Shown one piece after another: positions 5,783 through 14,029 of a stretch of 14,579 nt of DNA. Source of the DNA: an uncultured Ruminococcus sp. Its GTDB lineage: Bacteria > Bacillota > Clostridia > Oscillospirales > Ruminococcaceae. The notes beneath the pieces are model-generated. The model had not been told where the DNA came from. It searched no databases and saw nothing but the letters and a program-made list of their open reading frames with translations. The DNA lies in contig CAMOEP010000024.1 in the NCBI GenBank assembly GCA_946612185.1, forward strand, positions 1 through 14,579, given 5' to 3'. Every line of letters starts with the position of its first letter. Positions within the stretch are counted from its first letter, which is position 1. A program made the position numbers and the translations under genes.

Positions 5783-6865
5783 TTATTCCAGAAAGTCCTT
5801 GACCTTCTTGCTGCGGCTGGGGTGGCGGAGCTTTCTGAGTGCCTTAGCCTCGATCTGTCTGATACGCTCACGGGTAACGTCGAACTGCTGTCCGACCTCC
5901 TCCAGAGTGCGAGCCTTGCCGTCCTCCAGACCGAAACGAAGCTTGAGAACCTTAGCCTCACGGTCGGTAAGAGTGCTGAGAACCTCGTTAAGCTGTTCTC
6001 TCAGGAGGGTGTGTGAAGCCTGCTCAGCAGGAGCGGGAGCGTCGTCGTCGGGGATAAAGTCACCCAGGTGGCTGTCCTCCTCCTCACCGATAGGAGTTTC
6101 CAGGGAAACGGGGTCCTGAGCCACACGCATGATCTCACGAACCTTGTCCACGGGCATATTCATCTTCTCAGCGATCTCCTCAGGGCTTGGCTCGTGACCT
6201 TCCTCGTGGACGATCTGGCTGGAAATTTTCTTAACTCTGGATATAGTCTCAACCATATGGACAGGGATTCTGATAGTTCTTGCCTGGTCAGCGATAGCTC
6301 TTGTGATAGCCTGACGTATCCACCATGTAGCGTAGGTAGAGAACTTGAAGCCCTTGGTGTAGTCGAACTTCTCAACAGCCTTGATAAGACCCAGATTTCC
6401 CTCCTGGATAAGGTCAAGGAACTGCATACCTCTGCCGACGTACTTCTTAGCGATACTTACAACCAGACGCAGGTTAGCCTCGGAAAGGCGCTTCTTGGCG
6501 TATCTGTCGCCCTTAGCCATACGCTGAGCAAGTTCGATTTCCTCCTCGGTGGAAAGCAGGGGAACTCTGCCTATCTCCTTGAGGTATATCTTAACAGGGT
6601 CGTCGATAGCGATACCCTCGGTGGAAAGAGCCATTTCCAGGTCATCAGTAAGACCGGAGTCCAGACCTATTCTCAGGTCGGGGTCAAGGCTCATATCCTC
6701 AACGATCTCGATGTTCAGTTCCTCGCACTTTTCGTAAACGCTGTCGATCTGCTCGGCGCTGAAACTCATTTCCTCCAGAGCGTCAGTGATCTCCTTGGTT
6801 GTCAGTTTGCCGTTAGCCTGTCCTCTTTCGATGAGAGCGTCAATAGTGTTCTTTCTTGAATCCAT
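5783..6865 (-). CDS. rpoD: Primary RNA polymerase sigma factor RpoD (SigA)
   Basis: 360 aa, the short form usual in Firmicutes, which lacks the large non-conserved insert of proteobacterial sigma-70. An acidic region 1.1-like N-terminus covers about 1-80. Region 1.2 starts at [12 protein letters not shown] (88-99). Regions 2.1-2.4 run about 128-195 and include the melting/-10 reading segment around [13 protein letters not shown] (175-187). Region 3 spans about 200-275. The region 4.2 helix-turn-helix, which reads the -35, is at about 320-350 ([19 protein letters not shown]). AGGAGG lies 8 nt before the ATG. It starts 37 nt after dnaG and is the last gene of the dgt-dnaG-rpoD run. The consensus promoters elsewhere in this window are its expected targets. 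Confidence 0.98.
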   Translation of the reverse strand: MDSRKNTIDALIERGQANGKLTTKEITDALEEMSFSAEQIDSVYEKCEELNIEIVEDMSLDPDLRIGLDSGLTDDLEMALSTEGIAIDDPVKIYLKEIGRVPLLSTEEEIELAQRMAKGDRYAKKRLSEANLRLVVSIAKKYVGRGMQFLDLIQEGNLGLIKAVEKFDYTKGFKFSTYATWWIRQAITRAIADQARTIRIPVHMVETISRVKKISSQIVHEEGHEPSPEEIAEKMNMPVDKVREIMRVAQDPVSLETPIGEEEDSHLGDFIPDDDAPAPAEQASHTLLREQLNEVLSTLTDREAKVLKLRFGLEDGKARTLEEVGQQFDVTRERIRQIEAKALRKLRHPSRSKKVKDFLE

Positions 6866-6902
6866 AAGAATTCCTCCTGTTTATAAAATCGCTTGTGCGT
6901 TG

Positions 6903-8642
6903 TCAGTGTTTTTTGGAGCTGAACTTCCGGCGCAGTTCCTCATCGGAAATATCCTCGGAGGGGGGAGCGTCCTTATGTTTTTTCAGCACGCTGATACAGT
7001 CGTGAATGACCGCATCATTCAGGGCAACATCGCTGTGACGGGCGATGATACCGCTTATTCTGCCCATTTCGTCGGGTGTAAGCACCTGAGCGAGCAGGGA
7101 GAGGGAGAAGTATTCGGAATCGGACATATTTTCCATTATCGCCTCGTATACTTTCCTGTGGAAGGCGGTGACGAAAACTTCCGGCGGAGCGTCCTTTTTC
7201 AGGAGAGCCGCCTTTTCGGGCTTGCGGATAAGGTAGCATAATATCTGTTCCTCAGCGCCGGATTCCTTGCGGAACTTTACAGCGTCCGGGTTGATATCGT
7301 CCTTGACAGGCGCAGCATTTGTGCGGATATTGCGCCATTCCTTTTTCTTCTCGATACGTTTGGTTTTGATGTTGCCGGACTTTATCATATCGTCCAGGGA
7401 GTACTGAGGTATCCGGCATCTTTCTGCGACTGCGGCACTGTAGACCGGGTATCCAGGGGTGTCGAAGATACTTTGCAGTATAGGCTGACACTTTTCCAGG
7501 TAAGCAGTCCTGCCCTCCGGGGTATCCATATCGCAGCCCTCCAGATTCCTGTCAAGGAGGAAGGACATAGCGTCCTGCGCCTTGCTGATGAGGTGGCGAT
7601 AGCCGGAGTCACCGAACTTTTTAAGGTACTCGTCCGGGTCTTTAGCGTCCTCGACCTTCAGCACTCTCGCCTTGACACCGGCTTCATTGAACCGGCGTAT
7701 AGCCTTGACAGCGGCAGTCTGACCGGCGTAGTCGATATCGTAGGAGATGATGACCTCGTCAGCGATGCCCCGGATAAGCCTTGCCTGGTCAGGGGTGATA
7801 GCCGTGCCCAGGGTGGCGACGGAGTTCGGGAAACCCGCCTGGTCGAGGGCGATAACGTCCATATACCCCTCACAGAGGATTATTTGTTTCAGGTCGGACT
7901 CTCTTGCGTGGTTGTAGGAGAACAGATTCCGCCCCTTGTCGAATACCTTAGTCTCGCCGGTATTCAGGTACTTAGGCTTTGAGTCGTCCAGAACTCTGCC
8001 GCCGAATCCGATGATATTGCCGCTTTTATTGACGATAGGGAACATGACCCTGTTGCGGAACATATCAACGAAACCACCGTTTCTGGTACGTTTTCCCAGC
8101 CAGGCGGCTTCAATTTCGTCCTCGGTATAGCCCTTGCCTTTGAGGAAATTAGTGAGCATCTCCCAGGCATTCGGCGCATAACCCAGACCGAACCGGCGAA
8201 TGGTCTGGGGGGATATCTTCCGCATTGCGAAGTAGTCCCGACCGGCGCTGCTGTCGCCTTTTGTAAGGCAGACGTAGTAGAAATTAGCGGCAAGGCGGTT
8301 CATTTCGTAGATCTTGGTGCGCAGTTCGCTGTCGGACTTGGATTTTCCGTTATACTCCGGCACTTCCAGTCCGGCACGTTCTGCCAGGATCTTCACCGCA
8401 TCAGGGAACTCAACGTTCTCAATCTTTTCGATGAATGTGATAACGTCGCCGCCAGCCTGACAGCCGAAGCAGTAGAAGGATTGGGTGTCGGTGAAAACGG
8501 TGCATGAGGGGTTCTTGTCCGAGTGGAAAGGGCAGACGCAGACGAAGTTGCGGCCGGCACGTTTCAGGCTGACGTAGGAGCTCATAACGTCCTCGATCTG
8601 GTTATAGCTTCTAAGACGCTCGATGAATTCGTCACGAGCCAT
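6903..8642 (-). CDS. dnaG: DNA primase DnaG
   Basis: 579 aa, near the usual length. It makes the RNA primers for replication. The N-terminal CHC2 zinc finger has Cys37, His40, Cys58 and Cys61 (CPFHSDKNPS ... YCFGC). The catalytic TOPRIM domain has EGYMD (258-262) with Glu258 and YDIDYAG (301-307) with the metal-binding Asp pair; the middle residue is Ile where Gly or Ser is more common. KDPDEYL (335-341) follows. The C-terminal helicase-binding region is about 455-560. The Shine-Dalgarno GAGGTGG overlaps the end of dgt, whose stop is only 9 nt away, so translational coupling is likely. rpoD follows after 37 nt, the classic macromolecular synthesis operon arrangement. Confidence 0.98.
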   Translation of the reverse strand: MARDEFIERLRSYNQIEDVMSSYVSLKRAGRNFVCVCPFHSDKNPSCTVFTDTQSFYCFGCQAGGDVITFIEKIENVEFPDAVKILAERAGLEVPEYNGKSKSDSELRTKIYEMNRLAANFYYVCLTKGDSSAGRDYFAMRKISPQTIRRFGLGYAPNAWEMLTNFLKGKGYTEDEIEAAWLGKRTRNGGFVDMFRNRVMFPIVNKSGNIIGFGGRVLDDSKPKYLNTGETKVFDKGRNLFSYNHARESDLKQIILCEGYMDVIALDQAGFPNSVATLGTAITPDQARLIRGIADEVIISYDIDYAGQTAAVKAIRRFNEAGVKARVLKVEDAKDPDEYLKKFGDSGYRHLISKAQDAMSFLLDRNLEGCDMDTPEGRTAYLEKCQPILQSIFDTPGYPVYSAAVAERCRIPQYSLDDMIKSGNIKTKRIEKKKEWRNIRTNAAPVKDDINPDAVKFRKESGAEEQILCYLIRKPEKAALLKKDAPPEVFVTAFHRKVYEAIMENMSDSEYFSLSLLAQVLTPDEMGRISGIIARHSDVALNDAVIHDCISVLKKHKDAPPSEDISDEELRRKFSSKKH

Positions 8643-8651
8643 ATCCCCACC

Positions 8652-9647
8652 TCACTTCCAGAATTTAGGTACAAACAGTTCGGTATAAAGGTCGACAGCG
8701 TAGCCGTCGCTCATACCTGATATATAGTCACAAACTGCCCGGTCAGCGTCCTCGGAATCGGCTATTTTCCGGTATTCCGGGGGAAGCTTGGCAGTATTCT
8801 CGCAGAAATAGCTGTACAGTTTCCTGAGAAGCCGTTCAGCCTTTTCCTCCTCCTGCTTAGCGGCAGGGTTGGTATAGACCTTAGCGAACATGAAAGAGCG
8901 CAGGTCGTCGTGTGCTTTTCGGATACGGGGCTGGAAGTCGATGTCGAAAGCGCCGTGGTCGATGACCGAGCCGATGAGGGTAGTGATGCGCTTGGTTTTG
9001 GTGTTGCCAAGTATCTTCACGCACTCGTCGGGGAGTTCTGCGGCGCTGAGAACGCCAGCCCTGATGGAGTCCTCGATGTCGTGGTTTATGTAAGCGATAG
9101 TGTCCGCCAGGCGCACAACGCAGCCTTCTCTTGTAGCGGCGGTCATATTTGTATGGCACTCGATACCGTTGCGGACAGCCCATGTAAGGTTCAGTCCAGC
9201 GCCGTCCTTTTCGAGAGTTTCCACCACACGAACGCTTTGCAGGTAATGCTTGAATCCGTGGGGGCAAATATCATCGAGGACAGCCTCGCCGCAGTGACCG
9301 AAAGGGGAGTGACCCAGGTCATGACCCAGGGCGATAGCTTCGGTAAGATCCTCGTTCAGGCGCAGACCACGGGAAATAGTGCGTGCTATCTGAGCCACTT
9401 CGAGGGTATGGGTGAGTCTTGTGCGGTAGTGGTCGCCCACAGGGGAGAGAAAGACCTGAGTTTTACGTTTAAGCCGCCGGAATGATTTACAGTGGAGTAT
9501 CCTGTCCCTGTCACGCTGGAATTCAGTCCTGTAGGGGCATTTTTCCTCCTGCCGCACACGCCTTGTGTTTTCCGGGTCGGTGCTTGTGCAGGCGTACTTT
9601 GAGAGGATACCTGCTTCGGTAATCTCGGTTTGTTCACGGACGGTCAT
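8652..9647 (-). CDS. dgt: dGTPase-like HD-domain triphosphohydrolase
   Basis: 331 aa. Dgt enzymes cleave dGTP (and often other dNTPs) to the nucleoside and tripolyphosphate. The HD metal site is complete: His80 in RLTHTLEVAQ (77-86), His109-Asp110 in GHDLGHSPFGH (108-118) and Asp182 in RLADTIAYINHD (179-190). The length is that of the shorter clostridial form rather than the roughly 500-aa E. coli enzyme. The start at 9647 was chosen over an ATG eight codons upstream because ACGAGGTGA lies just before it. It is first in the dgt-dnaG-rpoD series; this placement suggests a role in dNTP homeostasis tied to replication, which is inference. True substrate range cannot be read from the sequence. 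Confidence 0.93.
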   Translation of the reverse strand: MTVREQTEITEAGILSKYACTSTDPENTRRVRQEEKCPYRTEFQRDRDRILHCKSFRRLKRKTQVFLSPVGDHYRTRLTHTLEVAQIARTISRGLRLNEDLTEAIALGHDLGHSPFGHCGEAVLDDICPHGFKHYLQSVRVVETLEKDGAGLNLTWAVRNGIECHTNMTAATREGCVVRLADTIAYINHDIEDSIRAGVLSAAELPDECVKILGNTKTKRITTLIGSVIDHGAFDIDFQPRIRKAHDDLRSFMFAKVYTNPAAKQEEEKAERLLRKLYSYFCENTAKLPPEYRKIADSEDADRAVCDYISGMSDGYAVDLYTELFVPKFWK

Positions 9648-9681
9648 GATATCACCTCGTTTCAAATACATATACGCAAAA

Positions 9682-9703
9682 AATCCGGAAAACCCTTTAG
9701 GGT
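9682..9703 (-). terminator. Possible weak terminator after the YigZ gene
   Basis: On the minus strand ACCC-TAAA-GGGT (9692-9703) is followed by TTTTCC and, after a TCCGGA palindrome, by six Ts. The 4-bp stem is short. The same 93-nt gap must contain whatever promoter drives dgt-dnaG-rpoD; minus-strand TATAGTATAG near 9717-9726 is a candidate -10, without a good -35. Confidence 0.3.
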
Positions 9704-9740
9704 AATGAAAAATTTTCTATACTATATACAAATGAAAAGT

Positions 9741-10376
9741 TCAGGATTTCACAACTTCTGAAAAATCCTCGAACTGCTCGCCCATATCAGTAATAACGGC
9801 AGCGCCGCCGGTAATTTCGGTAAGTTCCTTGGTAAGGGCGGAGAGTTTTTCGCTGAGGACGAGAATTTCAAGGGTAACTGAGTCAGCGAAATCGGAAGAA
9901 ACGGTAATTGTATCGAAATTAGGGAGAACGTAGCTTATCTTACCGTAAAGACCGTAATCGCAGGCGATAGTTAGCCGGTGGCACAGGCGCATATCCATTA
10001 TCTGTGCCGCATCGCAGGCGAGGGAAGCGCTGTGGGAGTACGCCCTGACCAGACCGCCGCCGCCCAGGAGGATACCGCCGAAGTAGCGTGTCACGACGAT
10101 GCAAACGTCGGTAAGCCCCCGTTTTCTCAGCACGTCCAGGACGGGCATACCGGCAGTACCCTGGGGTTCACCGTCGTCGGAGTAGCGGGAGATATTGTCA
10201 TTGCGGAGGATATATGCGTAGACATTGTGGCGAGCCTTGCGGTGTTTAGAGCGGATAAGGTTCACGAAGTCCACTGCCTCCTCGTTGGTCGAAACGGGGG
10301 CGATATAGCCGATGAACTCGGAACGTTTCTCGACGAAGGAAGCCTCAGCGGGCTTTGAAATGGTCAGATAATTCAC
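9741..10376 (-). CDS. yigZ: YigZ/IMPACT family protein
   Basis: 211 aa. The N-terminal UPF0029 domain has the family signatures SDDGEPQGTAG (66-76) and TRYFGGILLGGGGLVRAY (96-113). The C-terminal part (about 135-205) corresponds to the DUF1949 ferredoxin-like domain. Eukaryotic IMPACT regulates the Gcn2 kinase; the bacterial role is not settled, with translation-related and peptidase-like suggestions. The longest frame starts at a GTG inside the L31 terminator stem, which is unlikely. The GTG at 10376 is preceded by AAGGGGGT about 5 nt away and gives an N-terminus with EKRSEFIGY at the normal position. It lies directly downstream of rpmE, and since only the terminator separates them it probably depends on read-through from the rpmE promoter. 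Confidence 0.92.
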   Translation of the reverse strand: MNYLTISKPAEASFVEKRSEFIGYIAPVSTNEEAVDFVNLIRSKHRKARHNVYAYILRNDNISRYSDDGEPQGTAGMPVLDVLRKRGLTDVCIVVTRYFGGILLGGGGLVRAYSHSASLACDAAQIMDMRLCHRLTIACDYGLYGKISYVLPNFDTITVSSDFADSVTLEILVLSEKLSALTKELTEITGGAAVITDMGEQFEDFSEVVKS

Positions 10377-10394
10377 AGAATACCCCCTTATGCA

Positions 10395-10424
10395 GGAAAA
10401 AGCCACTCGGTAATGAGTGGCTTT
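10395..10424 (-). terminator. Rho-independent terminator of rpmE
   Basis: AAAGCCACTC (10399-10408) and GAGTGGCTTT (10415-10424) form a perfect 10-bp stem with a 6-nt loop. On the minus strand five Ts end the stem. It starts 6 nt after the rpmE stop codon. It lies just upstream of the yigZ ribosome binding site and so may act as a partial stop between them. Confidence 0.85.
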
Positions 10425-10430
10425 AAACTT

Positions 10431-10634
10431 TTACTTATCCAGATTGAAACGCTTCTTAAATCTGTCAACACGTCCGCCTGTATCAACCAGCTTCTGCTTG
10501 CCGGTGTAGAAGGGGTGGCACTTAGAGCAGATTTCAACCTTGATGTTTTCCTTAGTAGACAGAGTCTCGATCACGTTACCGCAGTGGCAGGTAATAGTGG
10601 TCTTGAACAGTGTAGGATGGATACCCTCTTTCAC
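10431..10634 (-). CDS. rpmE: 50S ribosomal protein L31, zinc-binding form
   Basis: 67 aa. The four zinc ligands of the C+ form are present at Cys16, Cys18, Cys36 and Cys39 (TCHCGN ... [12 protein letters not shown]), and the conserved tail [12 protein letters not shown] follows. The start is the GTG at 10634: AGAGGTG lies 6 nt upstream and the protein then begins MKEGIHP as in other L31 proteins. A GTG three codons earlier is part of that Shine-Dalgarno region and is rejected. The gene has a perfect consensus promoter and an 80-nt leader. Zinc-dependent exchange with a zinc-free paralogue is known for L31 in some bacteria; no paralogue is in this window. Confidence 0.97.
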   Translation of the reverse strand: MKEGIHPTLFKTTITCHCGNVIETLSTKENIKVEICSKCHPFYTGKQKLVDTGGRVDRFKKRFNLDK

Positions 10635-10715
10635 GATTTTCACCTCTTTGATAATATTTGTAAACCGTGCAGCCCATCAGTTGCTTTAGACAGTAGTGAC
10701 GTTTATACATTACAT
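10635..10715 (-). promoter_or_regulatory. rpmE 5' leader, possible L31 autoregulatory leader RNA
   Basis: The leader from the predicted start (about 10715) to the GTG is about 80 nt. GTATAAACGT (10697-10706 on the minus strand) can pair with ACGGTTTAC (10661-10669) with one bulge and one mismatch, closing about 28 nt of internal sequence that includes a GCAAC/GCTGC pairing with one mismatch. L31 leader motifs are known in Firmicutes, but I cannot confirm a match to any of them. Confidence 0.3.
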
Positions 10716-10721
10716 TTATTA

Positions 10722-10750
10722 ATTATACAGCATAATAACAGGCTTGTCAA
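10722..10750 (-). promoter_or_regulatory. Consensus sigma-A promoter of rpmE
   Basis: TTGACA (10745-10750) and TATAAT (10722-10727) on the minus strand are both perfect hexamers with an optimal 17-bp spacer. This is the strongest promoter visible in the window and suits a ribosomal protein gene. Confidence 0.92.
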
Positions 10751-10818
10751 TGGGAATTCACAAATTTCAGCAAATGTAACAAAAATGCGGGCATACTTGG
10801 AAACTTGCTTGTGAAATA

Positions 10819-12534
10819 TTACTTCATGCTCTGAGTGAAGTCATTGTAGATCTTCTGCTCGATAACCTCAGCGTCCTCATGAGTGGGAGCTTTAGCGGTG
10901 ATATAAGTCTTGATCTTAGGCTCAGTACCGGAAGGACGAACGATAGCCTTGCATCCGTTCTCCAGGTAGAAAGCGAGGACGTTGGACTTAGGCAGAGTAA
11001 GCTCAGTTACCTTACCTGTAGCGATATCCTTGGAAGTACCAGCCTTGTAGTCCTCGAATCTCTCGACCTTCAGACCGCCGATAGTGGAGGGGTGGTTGCT
11101 TCTCATATCGTTCATGATCTCGTTCATGCGTTTCATGCCGCTTTCGCCCTCGAAAGTGAAGCTGTAGAGAGTCTGGTAGAATACGCCGTACTTCTTGTAC
11201 ATATTCTCTCTTGCCTGCATGAGGGTGATGCCCTGAGTACGGTAGTAAGCAGCCATTTCGCAGATAAGCATAGAAGCGTTAACAGCGTCCTTATCTCTTA
11301 CATAAGAGCCGGACAGGTAGCCGTAGCTTTCCTCGAAGCCGAAGATATAGCGGTTTTCCTCGCCCTTAGCCTCCAGCATACCGATCTGCTCACCGATGAA
11401 CTTGAAGCCAGTGAGAACGTCGATGATCTGAACGCCGTACTCCTTGCCGATGAGGTTAACGATATCTGTAGTAACGATAGTCTTAACAGCGATAGGATTT
11501 TTGGGCATAGTACCCTTCTTGATCCTCTGCTGACAGATGTATTCCAGAAGCATAGCGCCGACCTCGTTGCCGGAGAACAGTGCGTAGCCGCCGTTTCCGT
11601 CGGGAACAGCAATACCAACACGGTCGCAGTCGGGGTCAGTAGCCAGGAGAAGGTCAGGGGAGACTTCCTTGCAGTATCTCAGACCAACTTCCAGAGCCTC
11701 TCTGATCTCAGGGTTGGGGTAAGGGCAGGTAGTGAAGTTGCCGTCGGGATTCTCCTGTTCCTTAACAACAGTAACATCAGTGATACCGATGCGCTTCAGG
11801 ATCTCACGAACGGGCTTGTTACCAGTGCCGTTGAGGGGAGTGTACACGACTTTCAGACCGCTTGAAGCGCAAAGGTCGGTGTTGATGCCCTCAGCGAGAA
11901 CGTTCTTGTAGAAGTCCTCGATAACGTCGCTGCCGATGTACTGGATATTGCCCTTAGCCAGTTCCTCGTCAAAGGAAGAAGTCTTAACGTCCTTGAAGAT
12001 ATCCAGTGACTTGATCTTATCGAGGATGATCTCAGCGCCACGGAGAGTGATCTGACAGCCGTCCTCGCCGTATACCTTATAGCCGTTGTACTTAGCAGGG
12101 TTATGGCTTGCTGTGACCATGATACCGCCCTGGCATTTCAGCGCTCTTACAGCGAAAGAAAGGCAGGGTGTAGGCATAAGTTCTGTATAAATATGTACCT
12201 TGATGCCGTTAGCTGCGAGAACCTCAGCAGCAGCCTTGGAGAAAACGTCAGACTTGATACGGCTATCGAATGAAATAGCGACAGCAGGGTTCTTGTATTC
12301 CTGATTCAGGTAGTCAGCGAAGCCCTGAGTAGCACGTCTTACTGTATAGATATTCATGCGGTTAGTACCAGCGCCGATAACGCCTCTGAGACCGCCTGTT
12401 CCGAATTCAAGATCTCTGTAGAATCTATCACTGATCTCGCTGTCCTGTCCCTTGATGCTGGAAAGTTCCTCTATAAGATCGGGGTCTTCCACTGCGTTCT
12501 CACACCAAAGGTTGTAAAGCTCCATTTCCATCAT
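10819..12534 (-). CDS. Phosphoglucomutase/phosphomannomutase, alpha-D-phosphohexomutase family
   Basis: 571 aa. It interconverts hexose 1- and 6-phosphates (glucose or mannose), linking glycolysis to nucleotide-sugar and polysaccharide synthesis. All four signature loops are visible: the phosphoserine loop TASHNP (141-146, Ser143), the metal loop DPDCDR (300-305), the sugar loop GFEESYGY (399-406) and the phosphate-binding loop RPSGTEPKIKTY (533-544). GTGGLRG (45-51) is the N-terminal signature of the PgcA-like Firmicute group, whose length also fits. The start at 12534 follows GGGAGG by 7 nt; an ATG nine codons upstream overlaps that site and is rejected. It has its own promoter. No strong terminator was found between its stop and the rpmE promoter. 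Sugar preference cannot be settled from motifs. Confidence 0.94.
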   Translation of the reverse strand: MMEMELYNLWCENAVEDPDLIEELSSIKGQDSEISDRFYRDLEFGTGGLRGVIGAGTNRMNIYTVRRATQGFADYLNQEYKNPAVAISFDSRIKSDVFSKAAAEVLAANGIKVHIYTELMPTPCLSFAVRALKCQGGIMVTASHNPAKYNGYKVYGEDGCQITLRGAEIILDKIKSLDIFKDVKTSSFDEELAKGNIQYIGSDVIEDFYKNVLAEGINTDLCASSGLKVVYTPLNGTGNKPVREILKRIGITDVTVVKEQENPDGNFTTCPYPNPEIREALEVGLRYCKEVSPDLLLATDPDCDRVGIAVPDGNGGYALFSGNEVGAMLLEYICQQRIKKGTMPKNPIAVKTIVTTDIVNLIGKEYGVQIIDVLTGFKFIGEQIGMLEAKGEENRYIFGFEESYGYLSGSYVRDKDAVNASMLICEMAAYYRTQGITLMQARENMYKKYGVFYQTLYSFTFEGESGMKRMNEIMNDMRSNHPSTIGGLKVERFEDYKAGTSKDIATGKVTELTLPKSNVLAFYLENGCKAIVRPSGTEPKIKTYITAKAPTHEDAEVIEQKIYNDFTQSMK

Positions 12535-12562
12535 GATAATACCTCCCATAGAAATATACATT

Positions 12563-12591
12563 ATTATACCACATTTTCATATTTTTGCCAA
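12563..12591 (-). promoter_or_regulatory. Promoter of the phosphohexomutase gene, extended -10
   Basis: Minus-strand TTGGCA (12586-12591) and TATAAT (12563-12568) are 17 bp apart and TGG directly precedes the -10. The predicted start near 12556 gives a short leader of about 22 nt containing the GGGAGG site. Confidence 0.82.
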
Positions 12592-12606
12592 TAGGTTTTT
12601 CCGAAA

Positions 12607-12637
12607 GACTATATATTTTTTTGTTTTGACTATATAT
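12607..12637 (-). promoter_or_regulatory. Paired direct repeats upstream of the phosphohexomutase promoter
   Basis: ATATATAGTC (minus strand) occurs at 12628-12637 and again at 12607-12616, 21 bp apart or two helical turns, ending 15 bp upstream of the -35 at 12591. Same-face spacing is typical of regulator sites, but the AT-rich setting could also be an UP element. The rest of the 170-nt gap is AT-rich with no gene visible. Confidence 0.4.
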
Positions 12638-12699
12638 GTAACAAATATATTCACAATTTGGAAATAATTCTCAACGGTTTTATTTGTCTAATATAACAT

Positions 12700-12727
12700 A
12701 AAAAGGACGGGCAGCAAGTACCCGTCC
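12700..12727 (-). terminator. Rho-independent terminator of the S41 protease gene
   Basis: GGACGGG (12705-12711) and CCCGTCC (12721-12727) form a perfect 7-bp stem with a 9-nt loop; on the minus strand TTTTT follows. It starts 6 nt after the protease stop codon. Confidence 0.88.
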
Positions 12728-12733
12728 ATAGTA

Positions 12734-13909
12734 TTACATTTCGCCGTTCAGGAGCATCTGGATAACCTCCAGCGCCTTGAAGTACTGAGCATCTACGTCC
12801 GCCTCCTCGTTTTCTACCGGGAAATCGGGGGAGATGCCTATCTTGTTGTAGGTATCGGAGAGGGCGGTCTTTACCTCAGCCACGGTGAGTACAACAGCGC
12901 CGCCGTCCTCGAACTCGCTTGTGACCTGCATAACGCCCTTGCCGTAGGTCTGAGTGCCGACGATCTGTGCTTTGCCGAAGTCGTGGAGAGAAGCGGCAAA
13001 GAGTTCCGCAGAGCTTGCGGTATTCTCGTTGACAATCACCACCATGGGCATATCCAGTTCACTTTCGTCGGAGTAGACGATAGTTTCGGAGTGACCGTCC
13101 TTGTACTCGGCTGTAGCGATCGCACCTTCCGGAAGTAGGGGGTCGAGGCACTCCTCAAGGGCAGTTACCAGACCGCCGGGGTTGTCACGAAGGTCGAAGA
13201 TAAGGGCATTAGCGCCGTTTGCGCTGAGTCTTTCCAGGACTTCAATGAACTGTTCCGGTGTATTTTTGCGGAAGGAGGAGATCTTTATATAACCCACATA
13301 ACCGCTGAGCATTTCGCCGGTAACGGACTTTACCTCGATAGAGCGGCGGGTGAAGGTGTAGTCGGTGTCCTTGCCATCTCTGCGGACGGTAAGGGTGATA
13401 TTAGAGCCTTCGCTGCCACGCATTGAGTCTACCGCTTCGGAGAAACTCATATCCTTCACGTCGATACCTTCGACTTTGGTGATTATATCGCCCTCAGTCA
13501 GACCGGAGTCCAGGGCAGGTGAGCCGGAGATGATCTCAGTTATACGGATATAACCGCTTTCGTCCTGAGCGAGGGTCAGACCCAGACCCACAAGTTCGCC
13601 GGAGTCGTCGCTCTGCTGGCTCAGGTACTCCTTTTCTGTCAGGTATCTGGAGTACTTGTCGTCGATGCCTGAAACATAGCCTTTCAGGATACCCTCATTC
13701 AGGGTATTTTCGTCGATATCGCCGTAGTAATTATCCCGGACGTAGGTATCGAGTATCTGGAGCGAGCTGTACTTTTTCGCCTTTTCGTTCACGTCCACGA
13801 CTTTCTTATTGAAACTCTGGAGGGAGAAGAAGGAGGTGAGTATAAAGGTAACAGCGATAGATATAGCCACCAGACTAAGTGCCAGACCCAGGCTTATCTT
13901 CTTATTCAT
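12734..13909 (-). CDS. S41 family C-terminal processing peptidase (CtpA/CtpB-like)
   Basis: 391 aa. An N-terminal signal anchor (about 6-30, hydrophobic after MNKK) places the rest outside the membrane. A PDZ domain spans about 105-190 (GLGLTL ... SPALDSGLTEGDIITKVEG). The S41 core has FDLRDNPGG (238-246), catalytic Ser299 in NENTASSAE (294-302) and catalytic Lys324 in TYGKG (321-325); the Ser-Lys distance of 25 equals that in E. coli Tsp. Relatives trim or degrade envelope proteins, and CtpB signals in sporulation. The start at 13909 was chosen because the longer frame runs into the upstream terminator and lacks the usual anchor; its Shine-Dalgarno sequence is weak (no AGGAGG, only AAAGAAAG further away). 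It follows an M23 peptidase, the same pairing of envelope genes seen in many Firmicutes, where an FtsEX set is sometimes nearby. Confidence 0.93.
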   Translation of the reverse strand: MNKKISLGLALSLVAISIAVTFILTSFFSLQSFNKKVVDVNEKAKKYSSLQILDTYVRDNYYGDIDENTLNEGILKGYVSGIDDKYSRYLTEKEYLSQQSDDSGELVGLGLTLAQDESGYIRITEIISGSPALDSGLTEGDIITKVEGIDVKDMSFSEAVDSMRGSEGSNITLTVRRDGKDTDYTFTRRSIEVKSVTGEMLSGYVGYIKISSFRKNTPEQFIEVLERLSANGANALIFDLRDNPGGLVTALEECLDPLLPEGAIATAEYKDGHSETIVYSDESELDMPMVVIVNENTASSAELFAASLHDFGKAQIVGTQTYGKGVMQVTSEFEDGGAVVLTVAEVKTALSDTYNKIGISPDFPVENEEADVDAQYFKALEVIQMLLNGEM

Positions 13910-13934
13910 AATATCATCGCTTTCTTTTGGATTA

Positions 13935-13952
13935 CCGGGAGGAATATCCCGG
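13935..13952 (-). promoter_or_regulatory. Leader hairpin of the S41 protease gene
   Basis: CCGGGA-TATTCC-TCCCGG is a perfect 6-bp GC-rich stem about 9 nt after the predicted transcription start. No T-run follows it. The position resembles the 5' hairpin of the phosphofructokinase leader. Confidence 0.45.
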
Positions 13953-13967
13953 CAGTTCAACACATAT

Positions 13968-13976
13968 AGTATAACA
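13968..13976 (-). promoter_or_regulatory. Extended -10 promoter candidate for the S41 protease gene
   Basis: The minus strand reads TGTTATACT, an extended -10, but the -35 region 17 bp upstream falls in the M23 terminator and does not match consensus. Start near 13961. Confidence 0.5.
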
Positions 13977-13985
13977 ATCAATAAC

Positions 13986-14020
13986 AAAAATTCGGGCAGC
14001 ATGAAAACTGCCCTGAATTT
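13986..14020 (-). terminator. Rho-independent terminator of the M23 peptidase gene
   Basis: On the minus strand AAATTC-A-GGGCAG (14008-14020) pairs with CTGCCCGAATTT (13988-13999) as a 12-bp stem with one bulged A, followed by a T-run. It lies 9 nt after the M23 stop codon. Confidence 0.82.
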
Positions 14021-14029
14021 TTTGCTGTT

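Noticed and set aside
10377..10406. Upstream GTG start for the YigZ protein
   Set aside because: It lies inside the rpmE terminator stem and lacks a ribosome binding site, while the GTG at 10376 has a clear one.
10751..10818. Terminator for the phosphohexomutase gene
   Set aside because: Only a 3-bp core stem with mismatches before a T-run could be drawn; too weak to list.
10879..11865. 328-aa frame opposite the phosphohexomutase gene
   Set aside because: It is antisense to a gene with all four catalytic loops; long antisense frames arise from biased codon use. The 263-aa frame at 6068-6859 opposite rpoD is the same case.
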